Shown: positions 18,579 through 28,197, counted from the stretch's first letter. The stretch is 64,000 nt of DNA from Wenzhouxiangella marina (GCF_001187785.1 NZ_CP012154.1:2908501-2972500); one strand, 5' to 3'. Notes: generated by a model from the letters alone, not told the origin. Numbers and translations: made by a program.

Positions 18579-19244
18579 CTAGCGAATGACTTCGCGGATC
18601 AGCGGGACCGACAGGGTGCGGCGCTCGCTCAGGGCACGCTGGGCGAGGCTTTCGATCAGGCGGGCAATGGCGGCCGGGTTCCTTGCGGTGCGCTTGAGCA
18701 GATAGTCAGCCGCCCCGCGACCCAGCACGACCTCGTGCTCGCTGGACAGACGCTCGACCAGCGCGGCCAGATCGGCCTCCTCCAGGGGCTTCAGGGTCAG
18801 GCGGGTGGCCTGACCGAGACGGGAGCGCAGATCCGGCAGCTCGAAGGCCTCCCGCCCCGCACCCGACAACAGGACCCCGACGTGCTCGGAGCGCCAGCGA
18901 TTCAGGGCGTTGAACAGGGCGCGCTCACCATCCTCGTCGCCGGCCAGGGTATCGATGTCGTCGACCAGCACCCAGTCAGCGCTGGCCTCGTCGAGCAGCG
19001 CGCGATTGGCGCGAACGCTCAGAGCCATGAAACCGACCGTTTCGCCCCGGCGATGGCGATCGGCAAAGACGGCGTTGAGCAGATGCGTGCGTCCGCTCCC
19101 GGCCGGACCGGCCAGAAAGTACCAGGCGCCGTGCTCGAGACCCTGCGCCAGGGTGTCGACGAGGGCCTGATTCGGACCGGCGATGAAATTCTCGAAGCCC
19201 GGACGACGCGGCGCCTTGAGGGCCAGCAGGCGCTGTTCGCTCAT
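18579..19244 (-). CDS. hda: DnaA regulatory inactivator Hda homologue
   Basis: 221 aa. Short AAA+ protein resembling DnaA domain III: GFENFIAGPNQALVDTLAQG, P-loop LAGPAGSGRTHLLNAV with Arg in place of Lys as in Hda, VLVDDIDTLAGDE as Walker B, and DLRSRLGQATRLTLKPLEE. It helps the sliding clamp switch DnaA to the ADP form after initiation. It overlaps the upstream CDP-alcohol phosphatidyltransferase gene by 4 bases. The order DUF2066, then hda, beside purM is common in gammaproteobacteria. Confidence 0.92.
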   Translation of the reverse strand: MSEQRLLALKAPRRPGFENFIAGPNQALVDTLAQGLEHGAWYFLAGPAGSGRTHLLNAVFADRHRRGETVGFMALSVRANRALLDEASADWVLVDDIDTLAGDEDGERALFNALNRWRSEHVGVLLSGAGREAFELPDLRSRLGQATRLTLKPLEEADLAALVERLSSEHEVVLGRGAADYLLKRTARNPAAIARLIESLAQRALSERRTLSVPLIREVIR

Positions 19245-19819
19245 CGAGGCGGCCGCTCTCCTGCCCGGCGCTCACGGGTGATCCTGACGGCGCGCATGCT
19301 CCACAGCCAGGTGTATTGGACCAATGTGACCACGGCCATGAAGGCCACCAGCCACTCGAGCCCGATCTGCGCCTCCGGCGGCAGGGGGAAGCCGGCCAGT
19401 CGAACCAGCACGAACCACATCAGAAAGACCTGACAGAAGGTATTGAAACGCGACAGCTGGGTCGGCTCGGCCTGGAGCCGTTCGAAGACGACGTGGTAGA
19501 CCCAGCCGCCGATGACGATCACCAGATCGCGCAGGATGACCAGACCGAACAACCACCAGGGAAGGTAGCCCAGCCAGGCCAGGGTCATGTAGCTGGCGAC
19601 CATCAGGATCTTGTCCGCCGCCGGGTCGGCGAGGCCGCCGAAACGGCTCTGCCAGCCGAATCGGCGGGCCAACCAGCCGTCGAGCAGATCGGAGAGCCCC
19701 GCCGCCACCGCGACCGCCAGCGCCCAGTCGTAGCGCCCGGCCACGAGCAGAGCCACCAGAGGCGGGACCGCCAGCATGCGGCCCACCGTCAGCACGTTGG
19801 GAATCCAGGCCAGGTTCAC
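19241..19819 (-). CDS. CDP-alcohol phosphatidyltransferase family membrane protein (PgsA-like)
   Basis: 192 aa. The complete family signature D-x2-DG-x2-AR-x8-G-x3-D-x3-D is present as DLLDGWLARRF...GGLADPAADK. About five to six transmembrane segments follow. Substrate is probably CDP-diacylglycerol; the acceptor (glycerol-3-phosphate, as for PgsA, or another alcohol) cannot be told from sequence. Start and stop overlap both neighbours by 4 bases in a DUF2066 - this gene - hda operon. Confidence 0.9.
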   Translation of the reverse strand: MNLAWIPNVLTVGRMLAVPPLVALLVAGRYDWALAVAVAAGLSDLLDGWLARRFGWQSRFGGLADPAADKILMVASYMTLAWLGYLPWWLFGLVILRDLVIVIGGWVYHVVFERLQAEPTQLSRFNTFCQVFLMWFVLVRLAGFPLPPEAQIGLEWLVAFMAVVTLVQYTWLWSMRAVRITRERRAGERPPR

Positions 19820-20868
19820 TGATCGAGATACAGGTCGAGTCCGCCATCCGGCAGCGCCGGCCCCAGCTGAAGCAGGCCACCGAGCGCCAGCGCATCTTCG
19901 AGGCCACCGGAGCTCAGGCTCAGCTCGAACTCGATCTCGGCACCCCGCGCCGAGCTCACCCGAACCGCCTCGACCATGCTCAGATTCTCGAGATAGCGGA
20001 GCACTTCGGCAAACTGCACCTGGTCACGGATCGGCGAGACCCGGACCCGGCGCTGCCCGCTCGCGGCCTCGGAACTGACCGCATAGCGTTCGGCGAGGCT
20101 GGACAACATGGCTTCCAGCCCGCGCTGGATCAGCTCGGCGGGCGCATCGGCCACCAGATTGACGCTCTGATCGCGCCCGTCCTGGCGCCAGAACCAGCGA
20201 CCGTTCCAGCCGGTCTCGGTCCGGCGAAGATCGAACATCGCAGGCAGGCTGGCCTGATATCGAACCAGGGCCGGCTCGCTGGCGTCCAGAAAGCCGCCCC
20301 GCACATCGGCCACGGCCACTTCGGCCAGGTCCAGGCCATCTCCCAGCGGGCGGAGAATGTCCAGACCCAGGCGTCGCGCCTGCTCCTGGATTCGAAGTTC
20401 GAGCGCCAGCTCCGAAGACAGCATGCGGGCCCCCGCCTCGTCCTCCATGGCCACCCAGAGCAGGATCGTCGGGCGTTCGCGGCCCCAGCGCGGCACCCCG
20501 GCCGCGGCCAGGCGGGCGTCGATGGCTGCCCGATCGAACTGCACCTGCAGCCGGAGTTGCTCCTCCACCTCGCCGGTGGGCAATCCATCCTCGGCGACGA
20601 CGGGCACCGGCACCCGCACCCGCTGACGCGCCTGCACGAGTCGCTGCGCTTCGGCCAGGCCCAGACCCAGCTCGACGCGCAATGGCGCCTCGGCGCGGCC
20701 ACTCAGACGCAGCAGGACCTCATCGAGCGCGTCCATCAGCGCTCGATCGGACGCCCCGGGCTGCTCGTCGAGCACCCCTTGGCCGGTATACAGGTCGGCC
20801 AGGGCCGCTTGAGACAGCACGACCAGCACCAGCGACAGCCAGATTGAACACAGACGAGGGGAATTCAT
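19816..20868 (-). CDS. DUF2066 domain-containing exported protein
   Basis: 350 aa from ATG 20868 (MNSPRLCSIW), with GAGGGGA ahead of the start. Signal peptide ending at SQAALAD. The body contains the DUF2066 pattern: LYTGQGVLDEQPGASDRALMDALDEVLLRLSG and the VPRWGRERPTILLWVAM segment. Function is unknown. It is divergent from purM, the conserved gammaproteobacterial arrangement, and is first in an operon with the phosphatidyltransferase and hda genes. Confidence 0.88.
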   Translation of the reverse strand: MNSPRLCSIWLSLVLVVLSQAALADLYTGQGVLDEQPGASDRALMDALDEVLLRLSGRAEAPLRVELGLGLAEAQRLVQARQRVRVPVPVVAEDGLPTGEVEEQLRLQVQFDRAAIDARLAAAGVPRWGRERPTILLWVAMEDEAGARMLSSELALELRIQEQARRLGLDILRPLGDGLDLAEVAVADVRGGFLDASEPALVRYQASLPAMFDLRRTETGWNGRWFWRQDGRDQSVNLVADAPAELIQRGLEAMLSSLAERYAVSSEAASGQRRVRVSPIRDQVQFAEVLRYLENLSMVEAVRVSSARGAEIEFELSLSSGGLEDALALGGLLQLGPALPDGGLDLYLDQ

Positions 20869-20951
20869 GATCCGGCGAAGATACCACTTCTTTTCTGACT
20901 TGTGCGAATGCGTCACAATAGGCAGTTTGTCGAGATCAGGGCGGACCGAGC

Positions 20952-21986
20952 ATGAGCGACCCCTCCGGAAAATCCATGAGTTACCGCGATGCAGGGGTCG
21001 ACATCGACGCCGGCAACGCCCTGGTCGAGCGGATCAAGCCGCTGGTGGCCGCCACCCGCCGCCCCGAGGTCCTGGCGGGCCTCGGCGGCTTCGGCGGTCT
21101 GTTTCAGCTCGGCGATCGCTTCACCGACCCCGTGCTGGTGTCCGGCACGGACGGCGTCGGCACCAAGCTCCTGCTGGCCAGGAAGCTGGACGTCCACGAC
21201 ACCATCGGCATCGACCTGGTGGCGATGTGCGTCAACGACATCCTGGTCTGCGGCGCCGAGCCTTTGTTCTTCCTGGACTACTTTGCCTGCGGCAAGCTGG
21301 ATGTGGACGCGGCCAGCCAGGTCGTCGCCGGCATCGCCGAGGGCTGTCGCCAGGCCGGCTGCGCCCTGATCGGCGGCGAGACCGCCGAAATGCCGGGCAT
21401 GTACGGCCATGGCGAATACGATCTGGCCGGCTTTACCGTGGGCGCCGTGGATCGCCAGGCACTCATCGACGGCAGCGCCATCGAAGCCGGCGACGTCATC
21501 CTCGGCCTGGAGTCCAGCGGCCCGCACAGCAATGGCTATTCCCTGATTCGCCGGGTCGTCGATCATGCCCAGGCCGATCTCGATCAGCCCATGGGAGAAA
21601 CGACCCTGGGCAAGGCCCTGCTCGCGCCGACACGGATCTACGTTGCCGCGATCCAGAAGGCGCTGGCGGCGGCCGAACTGCATGGCATGGCCCACATCAC
21701 CGGCGGCGGCCTGACCGAGAACATCATCCGAGTCGTGCCTGACGGCCTGGGCCTGCGCATCGACGAAGGCAGCTGGCCCCAGCCCGAGGTCTTCGACTGG
21801 CTGGCCAGGACCGGCAACATCGAGCGCTCGGAGATGCGCCGCACCTTCAACCTCGGCATCGGCTACGTCATGATCTGCCGCCCGAGCGAAGCGGACCGGA
21901 TCGAAGCGGCGCTGGACGAACCGGTCCACCGGATCGGCGAGGTGATCGAACACCACGGCGGCGAGCGCGTCCAGTTCCGGGCATGA
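20952..21986 (+). CDS. purM: phosphoribosylformylglycinamidine cyclo-ligase PurM
   Basis: 344 aa. Characteristic [20 protein letters not shown] start, [49 protein letters not shown] and [11 protein letters not shown]. It catalyses the fifth step of de novo purine synthesis. The stop overlaps the purN start (ATGA), so the two are coupled. It is transcribed divergently from the DUF2066 gene. Confidence 0.98.
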   Translation: MSDPSGKSMSYRDAGVDIDAGNALVERIKPLVAATRRPEVLAGLGGFGGLFQLGDRFTDPVLVSGTDGVGTKLLLARKLDVHDTIGIDLVAMCVNDILVCGAEPLFFLDYFACGKLDVDAASQVVAGIAEGCRQAGCALIGGETAEMPGMYGHGEYDLAGFTVGAVDRQALIDGSAIEAGDVILGLESSGPHSNGYSLIRRVVDHAQADLDQPMGETTLGKALLAPTRIYVAAIQKALAAAELHGMAHITGGGLTENIIRVVPDGLGLRIDEGSWPQPEVFDWLARTGNIERSEMRRTFNLGIGYVMICRPSEADRIEAALDEPVHRIGEVIEHHGGERVQFRA

Positions 21987-22687
21987 GGCCGACGGCAGGT
22001 CCAGACGAGCGCCAGGGCCTCGTCGTGATGATCTCGGGCCGCGGCAGCAATCTGCTGGCCCTGGCCGAGGCCTGCCGCAGCGGACGCATTCCGGCCCGTA
22101 TCGATGCGGTGATCTGCGACCGGCCCGGCGCCGCCGGTCTGGAACGCGCCGCCGAACTGGGCCTGGATCGGGTCCTGATCGACCGTCAGCGCCATGCCAG
22201 CCGGGCGGACTTCGAAGACAGCCTCGGCGCCGCCCTGGACGGCCTGGCGCCCCGCTACATCATCCTGGCCGGCTTCATGCGCGTACTCAGCGCCGACTTC
22301 GTCGACGCCCGCCCTGGCCGGATGATCAATATCCACCCGTCTCTGCTGCCGCGTCACCGCGGCCTGGAGACGCACCGCCGCGCGCTCGAGGCCGGCGATC
22401 GGGAACACGGCGCCAGCGTTCACTTCGTGACCCCCGCGCTGGACGGCGGCCCGGTCATCAGCCAGGCCCGCCTCGACATCCGCCCCGGCGACACGCCGGA
22501 CACCCTGGCCGACCGGCTACTGCCGCTGGAGCATCAGCTGCTGGTCAGGACCACGGCACTACTGATGACCCGCACGGTCGAACTTCGCGATGGATGCATT
22601 CATGTCGACAATCAAGCGCTCGAACATCCGCTGGATCTCGATCTTGACCTGGCTGAGTCTGGCCAGCGCCGCGCTGGGGCAGTCTGA
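21983..22687 (+). CDS. purN: phosphoribosylglycinamide formyltransferase PurN
   Basis: 234 aa. [29 protein letters not shown], the catalytic asparagine and histidine in [13 protein letters not shown], and [18 protein letters not shown] are the standard PurN motifs. It transfers a formyl group from 10-formyl-tetrahydrofolate in purine synthesis. The last 30 or so residues are encoded by DNA that also encodes the start of the next gene (overlap up to 98 bases). Confidence 0.96.
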   Translation: MRPTAGPDERQGLVVMISGRGSNLLALAEACRSGRIPARIDAVICDRPGAAGLERAAELGLDRVLIDRQRHASRADFEDSLGAALDGLAPRYIILAGFMRVLSADFVDARPGRMINIHPSLLPRHRGLETHRRALEAGDREHGASVHFVTPALDGGPVISQARLDIRPGDTPDTLADRLLPLEHQLLVRTTALLMTRTVELRDGCIHVDNQALEHPLDLDLDLAESGQRRAGAV

Positions 22688-23396
22688 CGCGCCGAACGGC
22701 GGGGACGCCGACTCGGCGTTCCCGATCCCGGCCCATCGGACCGTTCACGAGGTGCTGCGCAACGGCAGCAAGGTGGGCGAGGTGCACTCGACGCTCAGCC
22801 AGGACGAGCGCGGCATCTGGTTCTTCGAGACCGACACCGTGGCCACCTCGACGCTGGCCCGGATGCTTCGCCTGTCGGCCGAGGAGTCAGCCCATTTCCT
22901 CTGGCGTGAGGACCACGTGCTGCCACTGACCTATCGCAACATCTCCCGGGCGCCGCTCCGCACCCGTTTCTGGCAGCACGAACTGCACTGGGACGAGCAC
23001 GTCAGCGAGTCCGTCACCCATCAGGGCGAACTGCGCATCCCCCTGGAGGACGGCCTGCTTGACCCGCTCACGCTACGCCTCCAGGTGTCCGCCTGGCTGC
23101 ACGAACCCGAGCGGCGCGGCCAGAACTTCGAGTTCCGGGTGCTCGAACGCGATCAGATCGAGACCCAGCGCGTGGATGACCTGGGCGCGGAGACGATCGA
23201 GGTCAACGGCCAGTGCTACGAGACCCGCAAGCTGCGCCGTTTCCGACGCGAGGGCTCGAGCCGGAACTACCTGATGTGGCTCGCGCCGGCCCAGCACTGG
23301 CTGCCCGTCCGGATCGAGCTCGGAGACGAGGACGATGACATCGTGCTGCGTCTGATCGAGAGCAGCCTCCCGGTGGCTGACCAGAACTGCGATTGA
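22590..23396 (+). CDS. DUF3108 domain-containing exported protein
   Basis: 268 aa from ATG 22590; a second ATG at 22602 gives MSTIKRSN and an equally good signal peptide ([18 protein letters not shown]). The mature part fits DUF3108: HEVLRNGSKVGEVHSTLSQDERG, then LPLTYRNISRAPLRT and WLAPAQHWLPVRIEL. DUF3108 genes regularly follow purN in gammaproteobacteria. The start lies inside purN, an 86 to 98-base overlap in another frame. Function is unknown; the fold is probably an envelope beta-barrel-like domain. Confidence 0.85.
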   Translation: MDAFMSTIKRSNIRWISILTWLSLASAALGQSDAPNGGDADSAFPIPAHRTVHEVLRNGSKVGEVHSTLSQDERGIWFFETDTVATSTLARMLRLSAEESAHFLWREDHVLPLTYRNISRAPLRTRFWQHELHWDEHVSESVTHQGELRIPLEDGLLDPLTLRLQVSAWLHEPERRGQNFEFRVLERDQIETQRVDDLGAETIEVNGQCYETRKLRRFRREGSSRNYLMWLAPAQHWLPVRIELGDEDDDIVLRLIESSLPVADQNCD

Positions 23397-23417
23397 GATC
23401 ATTTCAATCGCTATACT
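23391..23417 (+). promoter_or_regulatory. candidate promoter and dyad before the M48 protease gene
   Basis: A -10-like TATACT at 23412-23417, 30 bp before the start codon. A perfect dyad GATTGA-N7-TCAATC (23391-23396, 23404-23409) fills the region where the -35 box should be, overlapping the stop of the DUF3108 gene. No good -35 was found. Confidence 0.35.
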
Positions 23418-23446
23418 GAGCTTCGAGCTTCGAGTCGAGGTCTGTC

Positions 23447-24721
23447 ATGCGCCTAGTTATCGCCATTTTCGCCCTGCTCTCCGCAGCAGGTTGCGCGGTC
23501 AATCCGGTCACGGGTCAGAACGAGCTGAGTCTCTACGACGAGACCTGGGAGTTGAAGACCGGCGAGCAATTCTACGCGCCGCTCCGCCAGCAACAGGGTG
23601 GCGACTTCGTGCTCGATGCGGAACTGGTCGACTACGTGCAGGAAGTCGGTCAACGCGTGGCCGGCCACGCCGACCGTGACCTGCCCTACGAGTTCGAGGT
23701 CCTCAACAGTTCGATCCCCAACGCCTGGGCCCTGCCCGGCGGCAAGATCTCGATCAATCGCGGCCTGCTCACGGAGATGAATTCCGAGGCCGAGCTGGCC
23801 GCCGTTCTCGGCCACGAGGTGGTCCACGCTGCCGCTCGCCATGGCGCCAGCGCACAGTCCCGCGCCGCTTTGCTGCAGGGCGCCGTGGTTCTCGGCGGCG
23901 TTGCCGTGGGCGTGGCCACCGAGCGCGAGGACTATGCCGCCGTGGCGATGATGGGCGGGATGCTCGGCGCCCAGCTGATCGGCCAGCGCTATTCGCGCGA
24001 TGCCGAACGCGAATCGGATTTCTACGGCACGCGCTACATGCACGAGGCCGGTTACAACCCCGAAGGCGCCGTTCGCCTGCAGGAAAGTTTCGTTCGCCTC
24101 TCCGAGGGGCGCGATTCCAACTGGCTGGACGGCCTGTTCGCCTCGCACCCACCCTCGCCGGAGCGCGTCGAGAACAATCGCCGCATCGCCGACGAACTCG
24201 GTCGCACGGGGATTCTGGGCGAGGAGCGCTACCGGCAGAAAACCGCGCGCCTGCGGGCCCTCGTCCCCGCCTACGAGGCGCATGACGAAGGCCGGGCGGC
24301 GCTGGCCGAAGGCAATCACGAACTCGCTCTGAGCAAGGCCGAGGAAGCCCTGTCCTTGGAGGATCGCGAGGCCATCTTCCATGCCCTGCGCGGCGATGCC
24401 CTGGCTAGCGCCGAGCGCTGGCGCGACGCGGAGCGAGCCTATGACCGGGCGCTGGCCCTCGATCAGGGCTGGTTCTATCAACACCTGCGGCGCGGCATGG
24501 TCCGCGCCGAGCTCGGTGAGCTGGAAGGCGCCCGTCGCGATCTCGAAGCCAGCCTCGAACGGCTCAGAACGGCGCAGGGCCATTACTACCTCGGGGCCGT
24601 GGAGCGCGATTCCGGCAACCGTCAGCGCGCCATCGAGCAGTTCCGGATCGCCGCCCAGGAAGAGGGCGAGATCGGTCAGCGCGCCCGCCAGGCGCTCAAT
24701 GACATGGGCATCACACCCTGA
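23447..24721 (+). CDS. M48-family zinc metalloprotease lipoprotein with TPR region
   Basis: 424 aa. Lipobox LLSAAGC with acylated Cys16. The peptidase M48 domain contains the zinc motif HEVVH (residues 123-127) in LAAVLGHEVVHAAARHG and the third ligand in RDAERESDFYG. The C-terminal third (from about residue 270) has helical tetratricopeptide-like repeats, e.g. LVPAYEAHDEGRAALAEGNH and WRDAERAYDRALALDQG. This layout resembles BepA or LoiP, which handle outer-membrane proteins in the periplasm. The TPR half favours a BepA-type role, but its composition is not close enough to name it. Confidence 0.92.
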   Translation: MRLVIAIFALLSAAGCAVNPVTGQNELSLYDETWELKTGEQFYAPLRQQQGGDFVLDAELVDYVQEVGQRVAGHADRDLPYEFEVLNSSIPNAWALPGGKISINRGLLTEMNSEAELAAVLGHEVVHAAARHGASAQSRAALLQGAVVLGGVAVGVATEREDYAAVAMMGGMLGAQLIGQRYSRDAERESDFYGTRYMHEAGYNPEGAVRLQESFVRLSEGRDSNWLDGLFASHPPSPERVENNRRIADELGRTGILGEERYRQKTARLRALVPAYEAHDEGRAALAEGNHELALSKAEEALSLEDREAIFHALRGDALASAERWRDAERAYDRALALDQGWFYQHLRRGMVRAELGELEGARRDLEASLERLRTAQGHYYLGAVERDSGNRQRAIEQFRIAAQEEGEIGQRARQALNDMGITP

Positions 24722-24799
24722 GGCGATGGCCTGCCGGGCCTTGCCGTCTTCTGACGATGCGCTGTCGACCCTTCAGGATCGTGAAAGGAAACACCGCGC

Positions 24800-25306
24800 G
24801 TGCCGGTCATGTTCGGTAGCGTGAACCGTCAGCGCCGCTTCGAGGCCCTGGCGCGCGAGTTTTCCGACGACCTGTTCCGCTTCGCGGTCTGGCTCTGCGG
24901 CGATCGCGCACTGGCCGACGACCTGGTCCAGGAGACCTTCATCCGGGCCTGGAAGGCGCTGGATTCACTCAAGGACGAGCAGGCGGCGAAGCCCTGGCTG
25001 ATCACGATCCTGCGGCGGGAATACGCGCGCACCTTCGAGCGCAAGGTCCCGCCCCTGGTCGACATCGATGCCGTGATCGGCCTCGAACAGGCCGGGGAAG
25101 GGCCGGAGGATCGGCTGGAACGGATGCGTTTTCGTGAGCGCATCATGCAGCTGGAAGCGAAGTATCGCGAGCCGCTGCTGATGCAGGTGATCCTGGGCAT
25201 GGCGATCAACGAGATCGCCGCGGTGCTGGACCTGACCGACAGCGCGGTGATGACCCGGGTCTTCCGGGCCCGTGAACAACTCAAGCAGACGATGAGCAAG
25301 GACTAG
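24800..25306 (+). CDS. ECF-type RNA polymerase sigma factor
   Basis: 168 aa. Region 2 (FSDDLFRFAVWLCGDRALADDLVQETFIRAWKAL) and region 4 (EPLLMQVILGMAINEIAAVLDLTDSAVMTRVFRARE) of ECF sigma factors. The start is GTG 24800: AGGAA at 24786-24790 is 9 bases away, too far from the in-frame ATG at 24809. It is followed after 10 bp by a membrane protein gene that is probably its anti-sigma factor. Target promoters are unknown. Confidence 0.9.
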   Translation: MPVMFGSVNRQRRFEALAREFSDDLFRFAVWLCGDRALADDLVQETFIRAWKALDSLKDEQAAKPWLITILRREYARTFERKVPPLVDIDAVIGLEQAGEGPEDRLERMRFRERIMQLEAKYREPLLMQVILGMAINEIAAVLDLTDSAVMTRVFRAREQLKQTMSKD

Positions 25307-25316
25307 CGAAAGAAGG

Positions 25317-26054
25317 ATGGACCTCGAGGCGCTGAACAAACGGCTGATGAGCGACCCGGATCTCGACGATCCGGCGCTGCGAGCCCTGGCGGAGAAAGAC
25401 CCGGCCTGTGCCGAGGCCCTCGAAGACGCCCGCGCATTCGAAGCCCGACTCGAGCGCGCGCTGGCCCTGCGCGCGCCCCGCGGCCTGGCCGAGCGCATCA
25501 TCGAGCGCCAGCAGCGTGAGCGGCGGCGACCGGAAATCCCCTGGATGCTGTCCACGGCGGCCGCCCTGGCCCTGGCCATCGGCCTGCTGGCCTTTCGAGG
25601 CCCTACCCCCTCGACGGACCCGCGGCAGGACGATGTCTGGTCGACCGTTGCCTGGCATTGGGCACACGATGGCCCGCAGGTCCTCGAGGCCAGCCTGCAG
25701 ATGCAAAGTACGGCCATCGAGGTGGACGCCCTGCTGGACAGTCTGGGCGTGCACGCCGACGAGGAACTGCTGGCACAGGTCCGCCTGGGCAAGATCTGCC
25801 CGACCCCCGATGGCCGCGGCGCGCACCTCATCCTGACCACCGACGACGGCCCGATCACCCTGATGATCCTGCCCCACACCCGTGCCCCGATGGCACCGGC
25901 CTCGGTGACCCTGGACGACGGCCTGGAAGCCTGGCTGGTCAACCTGGACCACGGCAGCATGGCCGTGCTCGCCGAGCCGGGGCGAGGGGCCTACGAACTG
26001 GCGCGCCGACTCCAGCAGCAGCTCAGCATCGACGAAAGTCAGCGCAGCCTCTGA
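25317..26054 (+). CDS. putative anti-sigma factor, DUF3379-like membrane protein
   Basis: 245 aa. An N-terminal cytoplasmic helical region of about 75 residues, rich in Asp, Glu and Arg, precedes one transmembrane helix (STAAALALAIGLLAF, about residues 77-93). The C-terminal 150 residues would be periplasmic. No zinc-binding H-x3-C-x2-C motif is present in the N-terminal part. Position directly behind the ECF gene and topology suggest sigma-factor binding. I place it with DUF3379 from memory of similar sigma-linked proteins, so the family name is tentative. Confidence 0.72.
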   Translation: MDLEALNKRLMSDPDLDDPALRALAEKDPACAEALEDARAFEARLERALALRAPRGLAERIIERQQRERRRPEIPWMLSTAAALALAIGLLAFRGPTPSTDPRQDDVWSTVAWHWAHDGPQVLEASLQMQSTAIEVDALLDSLGVHADEELLAQVRLGKICPTPDGRGAHLILTTDDGPITLMILPHTRAPMAPASVTLDDGLEAWLVNLDHGSMAVLAEPGRGAYELARRLQQQLSIDESQRSL

Positions 26055-26136
26055 GCAGAGCGCTGCGCGGGAGGCCCACGTCCTGGCCGATGCCACCTGG
26101 TCTAGAATGGTTGCAAGCCGCCCCAGGATGAACCCC

Positions 26137-27459
26137 ATGCGATCGACCCTGCTCTGTCTTCTGCTCCTGCCCCTGTCGGCGCTGGCGGCCGATGGCTTTC
26201 TCTTCGAGAACGTCCGCCTGATCGACGTCGATGGGAACCATGCCTCCGAGCCCGTGAGCCTGGCCGTCCGCGAGGGCTTCATCGTGCATAGCGAGCAGCT
26301 CGGCGAGGCGCCCGTTCGCATCGAGGCCGAGGGCTTCCTGATGCCGGGTCTGGCGGAAATGCATGCCCATATCCCGCCCACGCGGGATCCCGAGCGTCTG
26401 GCCGACGTGCTGACCCTGTTCCTCGCGCATGGCGTGACCACGGTCCGCGGGATGCTCGGCGAAGCCGGCCACCTGCCGCTTCGCGCGGAGCTGGCCAACG
26501 GTGAGCGGCATGGACCCCGCCTGCTGACGGCCGGGCCTTCGTTCAACGGGAATACGGTGTCTTCTCCGGAACAGGCGGCCGGCATGGTGCGGGCGCAATC
26601 CGAGGCCGGCTACGACCTGCTCAAGTTGCACCCCGGGCTCTGGCCGGACGCCTTTGCGGCCATCGTCGAGACCGCCGCCGGCCTGGGCATCGACTACTCG
26701 GGACACGTCTCCATGGCCGTCGGCCTCGACCGCGTCCTGGCCTCGCAGCAAGGCACGATCGACCATCTGGATGCCTATGTCCAGGCCATGGTCCCCGAGC
26801 GCCATCCGCTCTACGGTCGAGATCCGGGATTCTTCGGCATGAATCTCGTCGATGGCATCGACGACTCGCGCATCGAAGCGCTGGCACTTCGCACCGCCGA
26901 GGCCGGCATCGCCAATGTCCCGACCCAGACCCTGCTGGAGAACATCTTCATCGGTGATCTGGACGCCCTGCTCGGGCGGCCGGCCATGCGCTTCGTCAAC
27001 GCTCGCACCCGCGACAACTGGCTCGACGCCATCGAACAGCTGCGGGAAGGCCACGGCCCCGAGCAACGTCAGCGCTTCATCGACGTGCGGCGCGCCTTGA
27101 TCCTTGCCCTGCATCGCGCCGGGGCGACGATCCTGCTGGGCGCCGATGCGCCGCAGATTCTGAACGTGCCCGGGGACGCCGTCCATCATGAACTCGAGCT
27201 CTATGTCGCCGCCGGTCTGAGCCCGGCCGAGGCCCTGGCCACCGGGACCACGCGCGTGGCGGACTACCTGGGCCAGAGCGCGCATGGCTGTCTGCAGCCG
27301 GGCTGCGTCGCCGATCTGGTCCTGCTCACCGCCAACCCGCTGGCCGATATCCATCACAGCCGCAGCATCCAGGGCGTGATGCGGGCGGGCCGCTGGTACG
27401 ATCGAGCAGCCCTCGACGAGATGCTCGAAGACGTCGCACGACGCGCTGCCGATGACTGA
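26137..27459 (+). CDS. amidohydrolase superfamily protein, exported
   Basis: 440 aa from ATG 26137, where AGGA lies 8 bases upstream; ATG 26128 is too close to it. Signal peptide (LLCLLLLPLSALAAD). Metal-binding motifs of the imidazolonepropionase-like branch are visible: MHAHIPP, KLHPGLW, SGHVSM, TIDHLDAY and the late aspartate in LLGADAPQILN. The C-terminal LQPGCVADLVLLTANPLADI is the usual beta-sandwich closure. Substrate unknown. Signal peptide indicates a periplasmic or secreted hydrolase or peptidase. Confidence 0.88.
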   Translation: MRSTLLCLLLLPLSALAADGFLFENVRLIDVDGNHASEPVSLAVREGFIVHSEQLGEAPVRIEAEGFLMPGLAEMHAHIPPTRDPERLADVLTLFLAHGVTTVRGMLGEAGHLPLRAELANGERHGPRLLTAGPSFNGNTVSSPEQAAGMVRAQSEAGYDLLKLHPGLWPDAFAAIVETAAGLGIDYSGHVSMAVGLDRVLASQQGTIDHLDAYVQAMVPERHPLYGRDPGFFGMNLVDGIDDSRIEALALRTAEAGIANVPTQTLLENIFIGDLDALLGRPAMRFVNARTRDNWLDAIEQLREGHGPEQRQRFIDVRRALILALHRAGATILLGADAPQILNVPGDAVHHELELYVAAGLSPAEALATGTTRVADYLGQSAHGCLQPGCVADLVLLTANPLADIHHSRSIQGVMRAGRWYDRAALDEMLEDVARRAADD

Positions 27460-27479
27460 TCACGCAGCGCCGCCGACCG

Positions 27480-28148
27480 ATGCCGATACCGAATACCGCC
27501 TGGCGACCGAGCCTCCGAACGCTGCTCGGCTCGATGCTGCTGGCAGGCGCCTTGGCGATGGGGAGCACGATGGCCGCTGAAGCCCCTCCCTTCCGCCCCC
27601 TGAGCTATCAGGACCGTCTGGAATCAAGGACGCTGGATTCGATCGAGTTACTGGTGATCCATGCCACCGAGCTGCCCGACCTGGACATGGCGAGGGAGTA
27701 CGGCGAGCGCATCCACTACCCAGGCTCCCGAACCGGCAACAGCGGGCATTTCTATATCGACCGGGAAGGCCGGATCGAGCAATGGGTCGCCCTGGATCGA
27801 GTCGCCCACCACGTGGCCGGGCAGAACGCCAACTCGATCGGCGTCGAGCTGGTCAGCCTGGGACGCTATCCCGACTGGCTGGACAGTCGTCATCAGGATT
27901 GGCAGGAACCGGTCAACGAGGCGCAGCTTCGAGCGCTGATCGGGCTCATCGACCAGCTCCGGACCCGGCTTCCGAATCTGAACCGCATTGCCGGTCACGA
28001 TCAGCTCGATCGCCGCCGTGTTCCTGCCAGCGACGATCCATCGATCCAGGTCCGGCGCAAGCTGGATCCGGGCCCGGAGTTTCCCTGGTCGAGACTGATC
28101 GAGGCGACCGGCCTGCAGCCATGGAACGACGGCGAAACCGCGCCTTGA
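27480..28148 (+). CDS. N-acetylmuramoyl-L-alanine amidase, AmpD/amidase_2 type, exported
   Basis: 222 aa. A hydrophobic N-terminal segment (LGSMLLAGALAMGSTMAAEA) suggests export. The amidase_2 fold shows zinc ligands in LLVIHATE (His), IAGHDQLD (His) and KLDPGPEFPW (Asp), plus the SGHFYIDREGRIEQWVAL strand pair. It cleaves the bond between MurNAc and the stem peptide. AmpD itself is cytoplasmic, whereas a signal peptide points to the periplasmic AmiD-like group. It starts 20 bp after the amidohydrolase gene. Confidence 0.9.
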   Translation: MPIPNTAWRPSLRTLLGSMLLAGALAMGSTMAAEAPPFRPLSYQDRLESRTLDSIELLVIHATELPDLDMAREYGERIHYPGSRTGNSGHFYIDREGRIEQWVALDRVAHHVAGQNANSIGVELVSLGRYPDWLDSRHQDWQEPVNEAQLRALIGLIDQLRTRLPNLNRIAGHDQLDRRRVPASDDPSIQVRRKLDPGPEFPWSRLIEATGLQPWNDGETAP

Positions 28149-28197
28149 TTACCGCCCCCGGCACCGGCACCAGGGAAGTCACGGGACGTCGAAGCGA

